Shown: positions 52,801 to 60,187 of the stretch, piece after piece | Layout of the letters: the number at the start of each line of letters is the position of its first letter | How positions within the stretch are numbered: position 1 is the stretch's first letter | Origin: Muricea muricata | Taxonomy: Eukaryota > Cnidaria > Anthozoa > Malacalcyonacea > Plexauridae | NCBI GenBank assembly: GCA_963855995.1 | Contig: OY979717.1 | Span: forward strand, 27,361,746 to 27,425,745 | Length of the DNA stretch: 64,000 nt | Direction of reading: 5' to 3' | Made by a program: the position numbers and the translations under genes | The notes under the pieces: generated by a model | The model's database searches: none | What the model was told of the DNA's origin: nothing | The model's input: only the letters and a program-made list of their open reading frames with translations

Positions 52801-53591
52801 TTTGCAATTTCGATCTATAAGTACTGTATTTCAGGAAATCGTTACAATGGTCCAATTTTGACTAAACGTCTTTTAAGTTTAAAAATTACGCACGGGACAT
52901 ATCAGGGGAAAAAACATAATACAACATATGCATTGAATGCAATATTGAATTCTTGGATTTCACGTTACGTCATAGATTTAACTGGTGTTCAATTCTAAAT
53001 CGAGTCACAGTCGCCACAGTGAAGTAAATATTCATTATATGTGCGTGTATTGTTGATTACAGCTACAATCCAGGCCAAAAAGCATATGGACAGTGCAACT
53101 TTTAAACTATTTTCATGATTTCCTATTAAATACAGTATGATCTATATTTTGGAGCCGGTTGTCAATGGCGGCCTTCAATTTGGCTTCAGAAATTATGGGC
53201 AAATTATCGTTCCAGGTAGATGTTGTTCACTGAGCGAAACACGAGAATTGTGATTAAAATGTCGAAAATTGTATCGATTCACCGTTTCACGTCTGCCACT
53301 TGTGTACATACTGTACATGCTCATGACACATTTACCCTTCATAAATCACATCGCATCAAGTGAAGTGCAACACTTCATAATTGAATTCCGCTCAATCCAT
53401 AATCATGTCCTGTTTTTACCTGCATCTTGTATTTTCCTTGCTTCTAGCCGTGGCTTGATAACAAACACACTGTGTTTGGTCGTGTTGTAAAGGGAATGGA
53501 TGTCGCTCAAGAAATAAGCAATGTATCGACAAACCCTAGAGACGATAAACCTTATGAAGAGGTGAAAGTGACAAATATTGCTGTGAAGTAG
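34743..53591 (+). CDS. PPWD1: PPWD1: WD40 repeat and cyclophilin peptidyl-prolyl isomerase (whole gene, 14 coding exons)
   Basis: The spliced frame gives 618 residues (the human protein has 646) and is collinear with PPWD1 throughout. Exons: 34743-34860, 38654-38756, 41526-41626, 41737-41832, 42392-42479, 43761-43863, 45133-45276, 46691-47113, 48573-48691, 49830-49896, 50374-50459, 51861-51973, 52644-52795, 53448-53591. All introns are GT-AG and all phases agree. Residues 1-40 are acidic then lysine-rich. About 60-390 form the WD40 propeller (for example [34 protein letters not shown]). About 466-618 form the cyclophilin domain, with catalytic Arg507, Phe512, Gln515 ([14 protein letters not shown]) and Trp573, matching Arg55, Phe60, Gln63 and Trp121 of cyclophilin A. 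PPWD1 is a nuclear spliceosome-associated isomerase. Least certain are the exon 7 donor and both edges of exon 10/11. Introns total about 17 kb and carry many transposons. Confidence 0.95.
36057..36515. mobile_element. MITE with TA target duplication, PPWD1 intron 1
   Basis: A 455-base element (36059-36513). Its inverted arms of about 110 bases share GTTCTGTTGCGAACAAGATT, CAATATTGCGATGCAATG and AAGTTGCTCGGACCAAATTG. The tips CAGTGAAAT and ATTTTACTG are each bordered by TA, as in Tc1/mariner-type MITEs. Confidence 0.8.
37231..37488. mobile_element. hAT-like MITE, PPWD1 intron 1
   Basis: A 242-base element (37239-37480) with weak TIRs (CAGGGCCGCC and GGCGAGCCTT). The flanks CTGTTAGG and TTGTTAGG (7 of 8 match) suggest an 8-bp duplication. 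The interior has repeated GGGGCCC blocks and a C-tract of 14 at 37454-37467. Confidence 0.55.
38654..38756 (+). CDS. PPWD1: PPWD1 exon 2
   Basis: Encodes [20 protein letters not shown] and [14 protein letters not shown], the conserved lead-in to the first WD repeat. Acceptor TTATTCAG, donor GTAAGT. Confidence 0.95.
39297..41056. mobile_element. Mutator-like element with embedded reading frame, PPWD1 intron 2
   Basis: The element (39306-41047, 1.74 kb) has inverted arms of about 340 bases (39306-39650 and 40745-41047). They are built from repeated CGAGTTAAGCCC motifs and end in AATTTCACCCGAAAAGAACT. The flanks GATCTAACC (39297-39305) and GATCTAATC (41048-41056) match at 8 of 9 bases, giving a 9-bp duplication. 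Long TIRs and a 9-bp duplication point to a Mutator-like element. No transposase is visible; the interior holds a small exon-like frame at 39869-40220. Confidence 0.68.
39869..40220 (+). CDS. Exon-like frame inside the Mutator-like element, zinc-finger-like Cys pattern
   Basis: An open frame of about 116 codons ends in TAA at 40218-40220. It lies directly after an acceptor-like CGCTCCAG (AG at 39867-39868); an in-frame stop precedes that site, so an upstream exon would be required. A second frame at 39719-39907 could hold it. The translation carries CCICKS at about residues 34-39 and [10 protein letters not shown] about 35 residues later, a spacing that could bind zinc. It ends in a charged tail ([13 protein letters not shown]). 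Base composition is more GC-rich than the neighbouring intron. I do not recognise the protein; it may be an accessory protein of the element or a captured host exon. Confidence 0.45.
41526..41626 (+). CDS. PPWD1: PPWD1 exon 3
   Basis: Encodes [18 protein letters not shown] and [14 protein letters not shown], the first complete WD repeat. Acceptor TTTCTAG, donor GTAATG. Confidence 0.95.
41737..41832 (+). CDS. PPWD1: PPWD1 exon 4
   Basis: Encodes [20 protein letters not shown], the second WD repeat. Acceptor TTAACAG, donor GTAAGT. Confidence 0.95.
42392..42479 (+). CDS. PPWD1: PPWD1 exon 5
   Basis: Encodes [20 protein letters not shown], a stretch nearly identical to the human protein. Acceptor TTTGTAG, donor GTAAGA. 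Confidence 0.95.
42480..43760 (+). other. PPWD1 intron 5
   Basis: 1.3 kb. A 132-codon antisense frame at 43056-43454 has no recognisable domain and is not called. Confidence 0.6.
43761..43863 (+). CDS. PPWD1: PPWD1 exon 6
   Basis: Encodes [17 protein letters not shown] and [17 protein letters not shown]. Acceptor CATTTTTTAG, donor GTACAG; ends in phase 0. Confidence 0.95.
43864..45132 (+). repeat. PPWD1 intron 6 with CCAAT-box repeat
   Basis: Holds a repeat at 44056-44125 (AGTATAAATTTCAAAGTGA, then CTGCATTCTGATTGGTCCAG) that recurs inverted at about 56385-56452. Nearby are imperfect palindromes at about 44240-44330 built on CACTTCGCCTTAGGC and CACCTCGCCTTCGGCG. Confidence 0.6.
45133..45276 (+). 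CDS. PPWD1: PPWD1 exon 7
   Basis: Encodes [20 protein letters not shown] through [12 protein letters not shown]. Two in-frame donors are possible: GTAATG after DLFEF (45270) and GTTAGT after EFVM (45276). The second keeps the family's residue spacing (FxxCK) and is preferred, although T at +3 is unusual. Confidence 0.88.
45945..46516. repeat. Fold-back element with long GC-rich hairpin, PPWD1 intron 7
   Basis: Arms 46370-46436 and 46450-46514 are near-perfect inverted copies (GGTTCGGGATTAACGCACC and GGTCTGACAGCTGTCCGAAC). The loop is TCGCTTCGCTCGG. Upstream, 45961-46090 repeats CTGATTGGTT twice and GAACTTACC(C/T)GCTT twice. This is strikingly GC-rich for the intron. Confidence 0.75.
46691..47113 (+). 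CDS. PPWD1: PPWD1 exon 8
   Basis: The largest exon (141 codons). It encodes [38 protein letters not shown] and [18 protein letters not shown], the last WD repeats. Acceptor TTCATACAG, donor GTAAGT; both edges in phase 0. Confidence 0.95.
47203..47248. repeat. Palindrome within palindrome, PPWD1 intron 8
   Basis: GCAGATAACTCAGTTATCTGC, itself almost wholly self-complementary, is followed by its inverted copy. The pair forms a 46-base inverted repeat with a two-base centre. A CTGATTGG box lies 38 bases upstream. Confidence 0.8.
47404..47551. repeat. Fold-back palindrome with CTTCGGCTCGG loop, PPWD1 intron 8
   Basis: Arms of about 65 bases: AATAAAACAATTATTGG, GTTTTTGTGATATGC and ATTATCAATGTC on the left pair with their complements on the right around ATCTGCTTCGGCTCGGCTGAT. 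The outer arms and centre match the palindrome at 57302-57455. Confidence 0.8.
47640..47735. repeat. Degenerate TATTG-rich simple repeat
   Basis: Repeated TGTATTG and TGCAT words over about 95 bases. Confidence 0.6.
48298..48464. mobile_element. hAT MITE family C, copy 1, PPWD1 intron 8
   Basis: A 151-base element (48306-48456) with TIRs CAGTGGCGAAGCCAGCC and GGCTGGCTTCGCTACTG. The flanks GCTTTAGC and GTTTTAGC match at 7 of 8 bases. A CAGTGGCG tip with an 8-bp duplication is typical of hAT elements. Internal arms also pair (ATTTGGCCATGCAAAT). Confidence 0.85.
48573..48691 (+). CDS. PPWD1: PPWD1 exon 9
   Basis: Encodes [20 protein letters not shown] and [19 protein letters not shown], the linker after the WD domain. 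Acceptor TGTTTTAG, donor GTGATT. Confidence 0.93.
49336..49657. mobile_element. Small TIR element (GGGCGTAGCCA ends), PPWD1 intron 9
   Basis: The inverted ends CATGGGCGTAGCCA and TGGCTACGCCCCAG enclose about 320 bases with C- and G-tracts. Tips of this kind occur in hAT-type MITEs, but the flanks show no convincing duplication here. Confidence 0.5.
49830..49896 (+). CDS. PPWD1: PPWD1 exon 10
   Basis: Encodes [20 protein letters not shown], the conserved segment before the cyclophilin domain. Acceptor CATATAG, donor GTTGGG (weak); ends in phase 0. Confidence 0.88.
49939..50139. mobile_element. Harbinger-like MITE, PPWD1 intron 10
   Basis: A 195-base element (49942-50136). Its TIRs of about 50 bases include TTTACACG, TTGTCGCATAC and CTTACTCTGG, each with its complement. 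Both ends are bordered by TTA, the 3-bp duplication of PIF/Harbinger elements. Confidence 0.72.
50374..50459 (+). CDS. PPWD1: PPWD1 exon 11
   Basis: Encodes [20 protein letters not shown] and IQVKLFVK, the start of the cyclophilin fold. AG at 50372-50373 keeps phase 0 with exon 10; the AG five bases later (50377-50378) would not. Donor GTAAGT at 50460. Confidence 0.88.
51265..51700 (-). mobile_element. MITE family B, copy 4, split by a hAT MITE
   Basis: The family B element runs 51273-51692 in reverse orientation to the copies at 2373, 2663 and 31575. After its first ten bases (CACAGAATAG) it is interrupted by the family C element and resumes at 51456. The flanks GACACTAA and GACACTAG match at 7 of 8 bases. 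Confidence 0.75.
51275..51463. mobile_element. hAT MITE family C, copy 2, nested in family B
   Basis: A 173-base element (51283-51455) with TIRs CAGTGGCGAAGCCAGCCCGA and its complement. It is flanked by a perfect 8-bp duplication CAGAATAG (51275-51282 and 51456-51463), which is part of the family B TIR. It therefore inserted after family B. Confidence 0.9.
51861..51973 (+). CDS. PPWD1: PPWD1 exon 12
   Basis: Encodes [20 protein letters not shown] and [16 protein letters not shown], with the catalytic Arg507, Phe512 and Gln515 of the isomerase. Acceptor TTATTCAG, donor GTATGC. Confidence 0.96.
52089..52210. repeat. C/G-tract hairpin followed by 30-base tandem repeat, PPWD1 intron 12
   Basis: A C-run (9) and a G-run (12) are separated by seven bases at about 52092-52120 and can pair. 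They are followed by two identical 30-base units (CATACCCTGATATACATTGA start) at 52139 and 52169, with a partial third. Confidence 0.85.
52644..52795 (+). CDS. PPWD1: PPWD1 exon 13
   Basis: Encodes [17 protein letters not shown], then [20 protein letters not shown] and [10 protein letters not shown], the cyclophilin core. Acceptor TTGCAG, donor GTAAGT; ends in phase 0. Confidence 0.97.
53448..53591 (+). CDS. PPWD1: PPWD1 exon 14 (stop codon)
   Basis: Encodes [20 protein letters not shown] through [15 protein letters not shown] and TAG at 53589-53591. It includes Trp573 and His578, matching Trp121 and His126 of cyclophilin A. Acceptor TTGCTTCTAG. Confidence 0.97.
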   Translation, partial: PWLDNKHTVFGRVVKGMDVAQEISNVSTNPRDDKPYEEVKVTNIAVK

Positions 53592-54638
53592 ACATATCTG
53601 CTTGGTCGTCAGAGTGTTTGACGCCAAAGTGTCACACCATGTCAGGTAACAACCGTAAGACAACCACCGTCTGGACGTGATATACACACAGCCCAGCCAC
53701 GCCACAGATTTGTTGCAAGTTGTCAATTCTGCAGGCTTGCTGCAACTTGTCAACAAATTAAATTTTAGTTTCATCAAGTTGCAACAAGTCTGCTAAATTC
53801 AGCAGACTTGTTACCACTTGTTGAAACAACTTGTAGCGAGCTTGTTGATCTAACAAGTTTTGTCAAGTAGCTTGGCAACTTGCGACAGACTTGCAGCCAA
53901 GAAACTGTCGCGATCCATGCGAACGCATCCTGATATCGGCTTGTTGGTAAACAGGTCCGCTGGAAGATGTCGACCACCTTGTTGCAGTTTGCTTGATTTG
54001 CCGAAATGGTTTTAAAGGACAGTGTAGAACTTTGATACGCGATGCATCGTACGTTTTGCTGCCAGTGCTTTTCTGTGGGAGTAAAACAACATAGTTTTTA
54101 AATTTTTGCTGTACATGTGTAGTACATACGGCTCGTAATATACTGTAGCTTACTGAATTGCAACTGGTAGCTGTCTAACTGCCAAAATGGTGGCACAGAC
54201 ATTTCTGTTTCTATTTTTGTTAGAAATATTTTAACATTTTTTTCTTAATGTACGTGGTATTACGACGGGAATCCGTTTTGTATATATATTTGACAGCAAC
54301 ATAATAATAACCAGTTAAGTGGATAGGTTGAAGGCAGTATTCATATGTTCATATGTAAATCGTGAAAACAATGAATACCCCTATCGATTTTCCCCGCCCA
54401 TGCTATATTTTTCAAAACAAATGAAACTTTTTTACCGCCATTACTGTGTTCTTGATTAGCAAGAGGGCGACTTGTAGTCTGGTTTGGCGTACGTCTTATT
54501 GCATAGAGTACTAAAAGACAATAATTTTGTGCTAAATGCGTGAAAAGAAAAGCCATTACAAAGCCTTTGGTGTTTGGTAGGTCTAATAGCAAGTTATAGT
54601 TTTGGTCTATTTCCCATCTTAGTTGCATTTTAAATAAA
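53592..54638 (+). other. PPWD1 3' flank with candidate polyadenylation signal
   Basis: The first plain AATAAA after the stop is at 54633-54638, which would give a 3' UTR of about 1 kb containing the repeat at 53697-53990. An earlier variant signal cannot be excluded. Confidence 0.35.
53697..53990. repeat. ACAAGTTG/CAACTTGT-rich repeat
   Basis: About a dozen copies of AACTTGT, ACAAGTTG or close variants in both orientations (for example TTGCAACAAGTCTGC and GCAGACTTGTTACC), giving many small foldbacks. It resembles a decayed MITE; no clean ends could be set. Confidence 0.5.
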
Positions 54639-54639
54639 A

Positions 54640-55317
54640 TGTATCCAAGTCAATACCAAGCACGCTTTTCAAAGCTTGCGTACTCGTGTAAAAACATTCC
54701 GATGCTGCGCGTTCTTATACATATTTATTCACTTAACTACTGTAAATTGGAAAGGCACAGAAGTAACCGTTTTTTTTTCAATGGTAATAAACCTGGAAAT
54801 GTTTTGTGGAACATGGAAAAGTATGAAAATAGGAATGGAAATTTACTTGACAAACAAATAAACATGGCGGTGAATTCTGAAGACAAATTCCATCAAACTT
54901 GCCTGTTTTTAACGACATGCCTATAATTTAATAAACTAGATTTTGAACAAACCTCCGTGTGTTGACAGAATAGGGAGACAGTTTAAAAAATCCTGCAAAG
55001 ACCTTGTGTGATTAGGGTGTTTTATTCAAATCATGATATGAATCGAGTGTGGTGGAATATTTAACGAAGGAGAGGCAGAGATAGCAAAAAACAACACACA
55101 ACCATAAATAACATTGAGATAATGATCAAAATAATTTGATAATGGCATAATGATTTGGAATAATGGTGGTAATTTGAGAAAAGGTATGTTTAAAAAAGGC
55201 AGGAAAATAGTTTTATCAACCTCCTAAGCTCAAAGAGCAAGCAACGTGACGTGCATTTGGAAGTCAATGGTGACAGCAACATTCATTCGCTGGCTTGGAA
55301 AAAATGGTCTGTTGGGG
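54640..55317. other. Non-genic stretch
   Basis: No supported gene or structured repeat. Confidence 0.4.
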
Positions 55318-55473
55318 AAAAAATATACGAACCAAAAGCGAGCACCAAATTCTTCGTTAGAGTTTCTAGCTTGCGGCTGCAAAAAGCGAGATTGCCAGAA
55401 CAACAGATGTGTTTGCGCTTTGTATGGACTCAACTGCACAGACTTGTGCAAATGTAGTACGTGCAACAAATAG
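55318..55473 (+). pseudogene. Cysteine-rich CXC-like C-terminal fragment
   Basis: The plus frame ends LEFLACGCKKRDCQNN, RCVCALYGLNCTDLC, KCSTCNK and TAG (55471-55473). The CxC-(x)n-C-(x)4-CxC-(x)6-C-(x)3-CxxC pattern resembles the cysteine-rich tails found in many uncharacterised, often transposon-related, invertebrate proteins (CGCK...RCSC...C..LC.C..C). No start codon or upstream domain is visible nearby, so this is a stranded last exon or a pseudogene fragment. Confidence 0.45.
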
Positions 55474-55528
55474 CTCGTCAGACAACTAAATTTTAGAGAT
55501 AACTGATATAGATAGCTGGATATTCTAT

Positions 55529-55790
55529 CCGTTTCCAGCCTGGCGCGTCCTGGATTAAGGATAATCATTAACTGAACATTCCTACCGTTCCCAGCCTGGT
55601 GTATCGTGGTTTAAAGATAATTATTATGTAAATATTCCTCCCGTTTCCTACTTATATATTGAGTCGTGAATTAGGGACAATCATTAATTAAATATTTCAC
55701 CGTTTCCTTCCTGGTGCGTCGTGCTTTAAACATAATCATTAATTCACATTCCTCTCGTTTCCTGATTAGTGTATCATAGTTTAAAGAAAG
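55529..55790 (+). repeat. Minisatellite, about 56-base unit, 4.6 copies
   Basis: Units start CCGTTTCC at 55529, 55585, 55641, 55700 and 55755. They share a CCTGGTGxxTCGTGxTTTAA part and an ATAATCATTAATT part. Units are 55-59 bases long and clearly diverged. Confidence 0.85.
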
Positions 55791-55799
55791 CCGTTTTTC

Positions 55800-57300
55800 A
55801 GATGAGAAGGATGCTTGTGAACTCTTCTCAAGAGTTGTCGAAGTAATGCCGATGAATGCTGTAGACGATCAGATTGTCAATGTTGACTTCCTAAAAATTA
55901 GACTGTAAAAAACGAGACTTTTAGAGTTTCCAAGACTAGGGATGCTCAACGTAGTAGCCAAGTTTTGATACATTATTTCAGGCACCATAAAACAAGACAA
56001 AGAAACTAAATTCCCTTACCAAATTCTGGCCTCTGGCTTTGATCCAAACAAACGATTTAAAAATACCAATTATCCATATTCCACAATTTAGAATTTGTAA
56101 GCAAGTGATGGAGAAGAATTGTGTTCATGCAATTGTTGATACTGATTGGCACCACACTCCTCAAGTTTTAAGGACATTCCACCAATGGGGGAAATTTACC
56201 AATCAAATAAAGGAATTTTATGCTTTCTGGTGCAGCCTATCTTTCTTTCTGTGCTTTTTTTGTCCTTATAACCCTCCGCTCCTTGAACTCACCCATGCAG
56301 CGGTCATCAAATTCGAAGATTATAATGCCGTTCATTGCATAAGCTTATTTTTTTAGAAAGGTAGGATATTTAACAATTAATCTTCAAAGGCGAGGTGATC
56401 TTGACCAATCGGAATGCAGGAAAATCAATACTCACTTGGAAATTTATACTAATTTAAAACATACGGGTAATGCGGTCCCCCCTGCGCCCCTAGTCGGGTC
56501 TCAAAATTGTCCATTTCAAGTTGTCCATTTCGGGTCTTAAAATTGTCCAATTTAAGCTGGATACAGTTGGAAAAAATAATCAGCTATCCAGCTGATCTGA
56601 CCGTGAGTAAAAGCCCTGGAACTAGCTACTGAATAAAAATCTGTTTTGCTGTTTTTAATCACATAAACCTTTTATTTTCCTTGATGAAACTTGTTGAAAC
56701 TGTGTAGTCATGTTTAGTAAAGAAAATTATAAGTCTACCAGAAATTTGGAATCGTAGTTAGTTATACTTGATGAGAAATTTGCTAGTTTGGCTCGAAAAA
56801 TGGATTTCTATTTGACAACTAGTGCCGGTACTTTTCCGTGTTTTTAGGCACGTAGATATCATGTTAGATATAACTCTGAGGAATCGAACGTGCGCCTTTA
56901 GGGTACCTGTTCGATGCTCTTTTATCAACTGCATGTTCGGTAGCCAGCCTTAGTAATTGGAGGGGCGCATATAATCATAATTATTATTTATTGAAAATAT
57001 TTTAGGAGTTTTGATTGGTTAAGAGCTAAAGGTGAAATCGTCTTATCCGCTTGGTAGTTGCCCAAATTTGGGGTTGAAAATAAATATACGACATTATGAC
57101 TCATTTCGTCGTATATTCACTGACCTTTGTTAATGGACCTTTCGTCGTAATCTGACAATTGTTTTAAGAATATTTTTTTCTGTAGTCTGATTGGCTTATT
57201 AAAGTTTTCGAACAATTTCATGCTGTTCCATTATTAGCAGCTTGTGTCTTCTTACTTACAAAGCAAGCGTTTAAACTGAGTTTAAAATATTTTCAAAAAA
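55800..57300. other. Non-genic stretch with inverted copy of the intron 6 repeat
   Basis: 56385-56452 is the inverted counterpart of 44056-44125 (GACCAATCGGAATGCAGG). CTGATTGG-like boxes lie at 57011-57020 and 57186-57195. No supported gene. Confidence 0.5.
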
Positions 57301-57301
57301 T

Positions 57302-57455
57302 AATAAAACAATTATTGAATTCGGTTCTGGCAGGGTATGAGGAATTATTAAGGCCTCGGTTTGTGTTATCTGCCTCAGCCTTGGACTGATAACCCAAACT
57401 CTGCCTTAATAATTCCTGATATCCTGCTCGACCTCATTCAATAATTGTTCATTAT
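57302..57455. repeat. Fold-back palindrome, relative of 47404-47551
   Basis: Arms begin AATAAAACAATTATTGAATT, include AGGAATTATTAAGGC, and pair around TTATCTGCCTCAGCCTTGG and CTGATAAC. Outer arms and centre match the PPWD1 intron 8 palindrome; the middle differs. Confidence 0.75.
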
Positions 57456-57597
57456 ATCCGTGTTCACAGAGTATAAAACACTTGGTTTCAAAAGAAATTA
57501 CTGATGCAGAGACGATATATGGATATTCGCCACTCAAGTTATCGACGCTGGTATGCCACGTGTATTCCTAGCTGACTTTTGACATATGTATAATAAT

Positions 57598-58774
57598 TAC
57601 AGGGGGAGGACCGAAAAAAGTGGCCCCCTATGAAGATAGGGTTTTTAGACTATAATTTTGTAAAGCGTGCGGAAAACGTAGAGAAATTCAGAAACAGGAC
57701 TGTACAATTACCAAACATGACCGAAGGACTAACTCTTTTGAACCCCAAGTGTAATTTTCATCACACAAACAGATAAATAATAGTATGTTTTGTGATTAAA
57801 TTGAATAGTTCAAATGGCTTCCCATCAACCGTTGCTGCAGTTGTTTGGCGGTATTAAAAACGTTTTCACGTAATGAACACGTTAACAACTCAACATTACA
57901 TCACATTTGTACAATTTACAATGCCATTGTCACATTAACTTAATTTCTCGTTATCGTGTTGTGTCTTATTTTCAGTACTTTGTTGGCATTCCCTTCGATT
58001 TAATAACAGCTTTGCATCTACTACCCATGCACTCCACAAGTTTTTTCAAGTATTCGTCATTTATTTCGTTCCATGCAGTTTTAAGAATTTGGAAAAGTTC
58101 AACGATCGCAACGATCCCAAACACACAAGTGGAGTTGTTTCCAAATATCTTGCAAATAAGAAGATTGATGTCATGCGATGGCCAGCTCAGTCACCAGATT
58201 TAAACCCTATTGAAAATTTATGGTCTGAATTGAATCGTAAGACCAAAAATAGAAAACAAAAGAATGAAGATGAACTTTTCCAAATTCTTAAAACTGCATG
58301 GAACGAAATAAGTGACGAATACTTGAAAAAACTTGTGGAGAGCATGGGTAGTAGATGCAAAGCTGTTATTAAATCGAAGGGAATGCCAACAAAGTACTGA
58401 AAATAAGACACAACACGATAACGAGAAATTAAGTTAATGTGACAATGGCATTATAAATTGTACAAATGTGACGTAATGTTGAGTTGTTAACGTGTTCATT
58501 ACGTGAAAACGTTTTTAATACCGCCAAACAACTGCAGCAACGGTTGATGGGAAGCCATTTGAACTATTCAATTTAATCACAAAACATACTATTATTTATC
58601 TGTTTGTGTGATGAAAATTACACTTGAGGTTCAAAAGTGTTAGTCCTTCGGTCATGTTTGGTAATTGTACAGTCCTGTTTATGAATTTCTCTACGTTTTT
58701 CGCACGCTTTACACAATTATAGTCTAAAAACCCTATCTTCATAGGGGGCCACTTTTTTCGGTCCTCCCCCTGTA
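57598..58774 (+). mobile_element. Fold-back Tc1/mariner element (502-base inverted arms)
   Basis: Element 57600-58772 (1173 bases), bordered by TA at 57598-57599 and 58773-58774. The tips read CAGGGGGAGGACCGAAAAAA. The left arm (57600-58101) is an inverted copy of the right arm (58271-58772) over the whole 502 bases, including the last 130 bases of the transposase coding part. Only 169 bases (58102-58270) are single-copy. The element therefore arose by an inverted duplication of its own 3' half and has lost the N-terminal half of the transposase. Confidence 0.92.
58102..58400 (+). pseudogene. Tc1-like transposase, C-terminal third
   Basis: The frame reads NDRNDPKHTSGVVSKYLANK, then VMRWPAQSPDLNPIENLWSE, then NRKTKNRKQKNEDELF, and ends MPTKY and TGA (58398-58400). 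NDPKHTS and WPAQSPDLNPIENLW are hallmarks of Tc1/mariner DDE transposases; the Glu of PIENLW is the third catalytic residue. The DNA-binding region and first catalytic Asp are missing, and there is no start codon. The final 43 codons also exist, inverted, in the left arm (57971-58101). The protein cannot be active. Confidence 0.93.
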
Positions 58775-59017
58775 TACTGGAGATTAAGGCACATTACACC
58801 CTCAGACTATTATCCAACATGGAATGAAGTGCCACATAATCATAATAAGAGAGAGATTCAGATTTGACTTCCTCTACCACTACCACTACCTTTTCTCGAT
58901 TTTTAAACAATTTGATTGGTTAGTCGGGTGGGTACGACACATCTGATTGGCTGAAGGATAGATTAAGGTAGCGGTAGAGGTATTGGAAGCGAAATGTGAA
59001 CCTCTCTAAGCAACTTA

Positions 59018-59088
<71 letters not shown>

Positions 59089-60187
59089 GGTGCTATAAAT
59101 AATATATTGCCGATATTGAATCCGATATCCATTTTTTTATTTCCTGACGGATATAAGCCTGCATATTTAGCAAAATGCAATTAAACAATAAGATGAACGT
59201 AGAATCGTCAAAATTATCGTAGTCACCTTGGTACAATATGCAAAGAATGAAGTATGTCCAAAACTTATTGCTATTAACAGAGTTTATTTCGCTTTTAAAT
59301 GCTTTAAAGTTTTTTTTTCAATAAATCAGATCTCAAGTTCATGTATAAGAAATCACTCATAGATAAAGCTTGAGTCCTCGCGGTCAACAATGATTTGTTG
59401 GAAATGTTCGTTCTGCAATAAAACGCACGCTAGGTATGGAGGTGTTTTTCAGCCCAGCCTGTACAGTTTCTTCGCGGCGAAACGCAATATTTTGGTCCGC
59501 CCGAGTGCTGTCTGCGAAAGAAACAAATATTGCGTATACAATGTTTCATTCATATAATATGGCTTTGTTTGTGTTGCTTATTAATTAACAAGCTACATAC
59601 CTTATCTGACGCTGACTGAGCAGCTTCATCTGTTGTCACATGTGATGCGTTATTATCGCGGATCTATTTCGAACATTGTCGGCAGCCATGCAATATGTCA
59701 AGTCGAGTATTCTTTAAATGAAGTACCTTTTGCAGGTGTTAAAACTTGAGAACTCAACATGAGAACATTGTAGGTTTACTTAAGATTTGATCTCTTATGG
59801 CAACAAGGCATGAAAATTAAAAGTAATATCGAGATGTTCATAGATTACATGCATAATTACCGGTTAAGAATTCTGCTCAATCTTTAATATGCCTGGTTAA
59901 AGGATTAAAAAAATTAAATTTTTTGAATTTCAAATTTACCTCAGTGTTTAACTATACACTATTTTTTACTCCTATATATAGTTTGTTTTAATTGCTATGC
60001 ACATGTCTTCTAAAGACTTTAGTCTCCTAAATGAGCATCGTTTGTCTGTTTGCAAGTATGTTGGCGCAGTACGTCTATAGGTAATAAAACGGCAGTTAAA
60101 ACCAACAATGTTAGCTGCACCAGTTTCACCAAAGGCTAGCGAACTGTCCATTTCAATAGAGGACTCTGCGTGGCATTGAATTAATTG
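58775..60187. other. Intergenic stretch between the Tc1 element and the first GPCR
   Basis: Contains two CTGATTGG-like boxes (58912-58919, 58943-58950) and a (AT)n microsatellite. No gene supported. Confidence 0.5.
59021..59087. repeat. (AT)n microsatellite
   Basis: An uninterrupted AT dinucleotide run of about 33 units. Confidence 0.98.

Noticed and set aside
58187..58411. Minus-strand frame similar to the plus frame at 57907-58203
   Set aside because: Both are antisense shadows of the duplicated Tc1 transposase arm, not genes.
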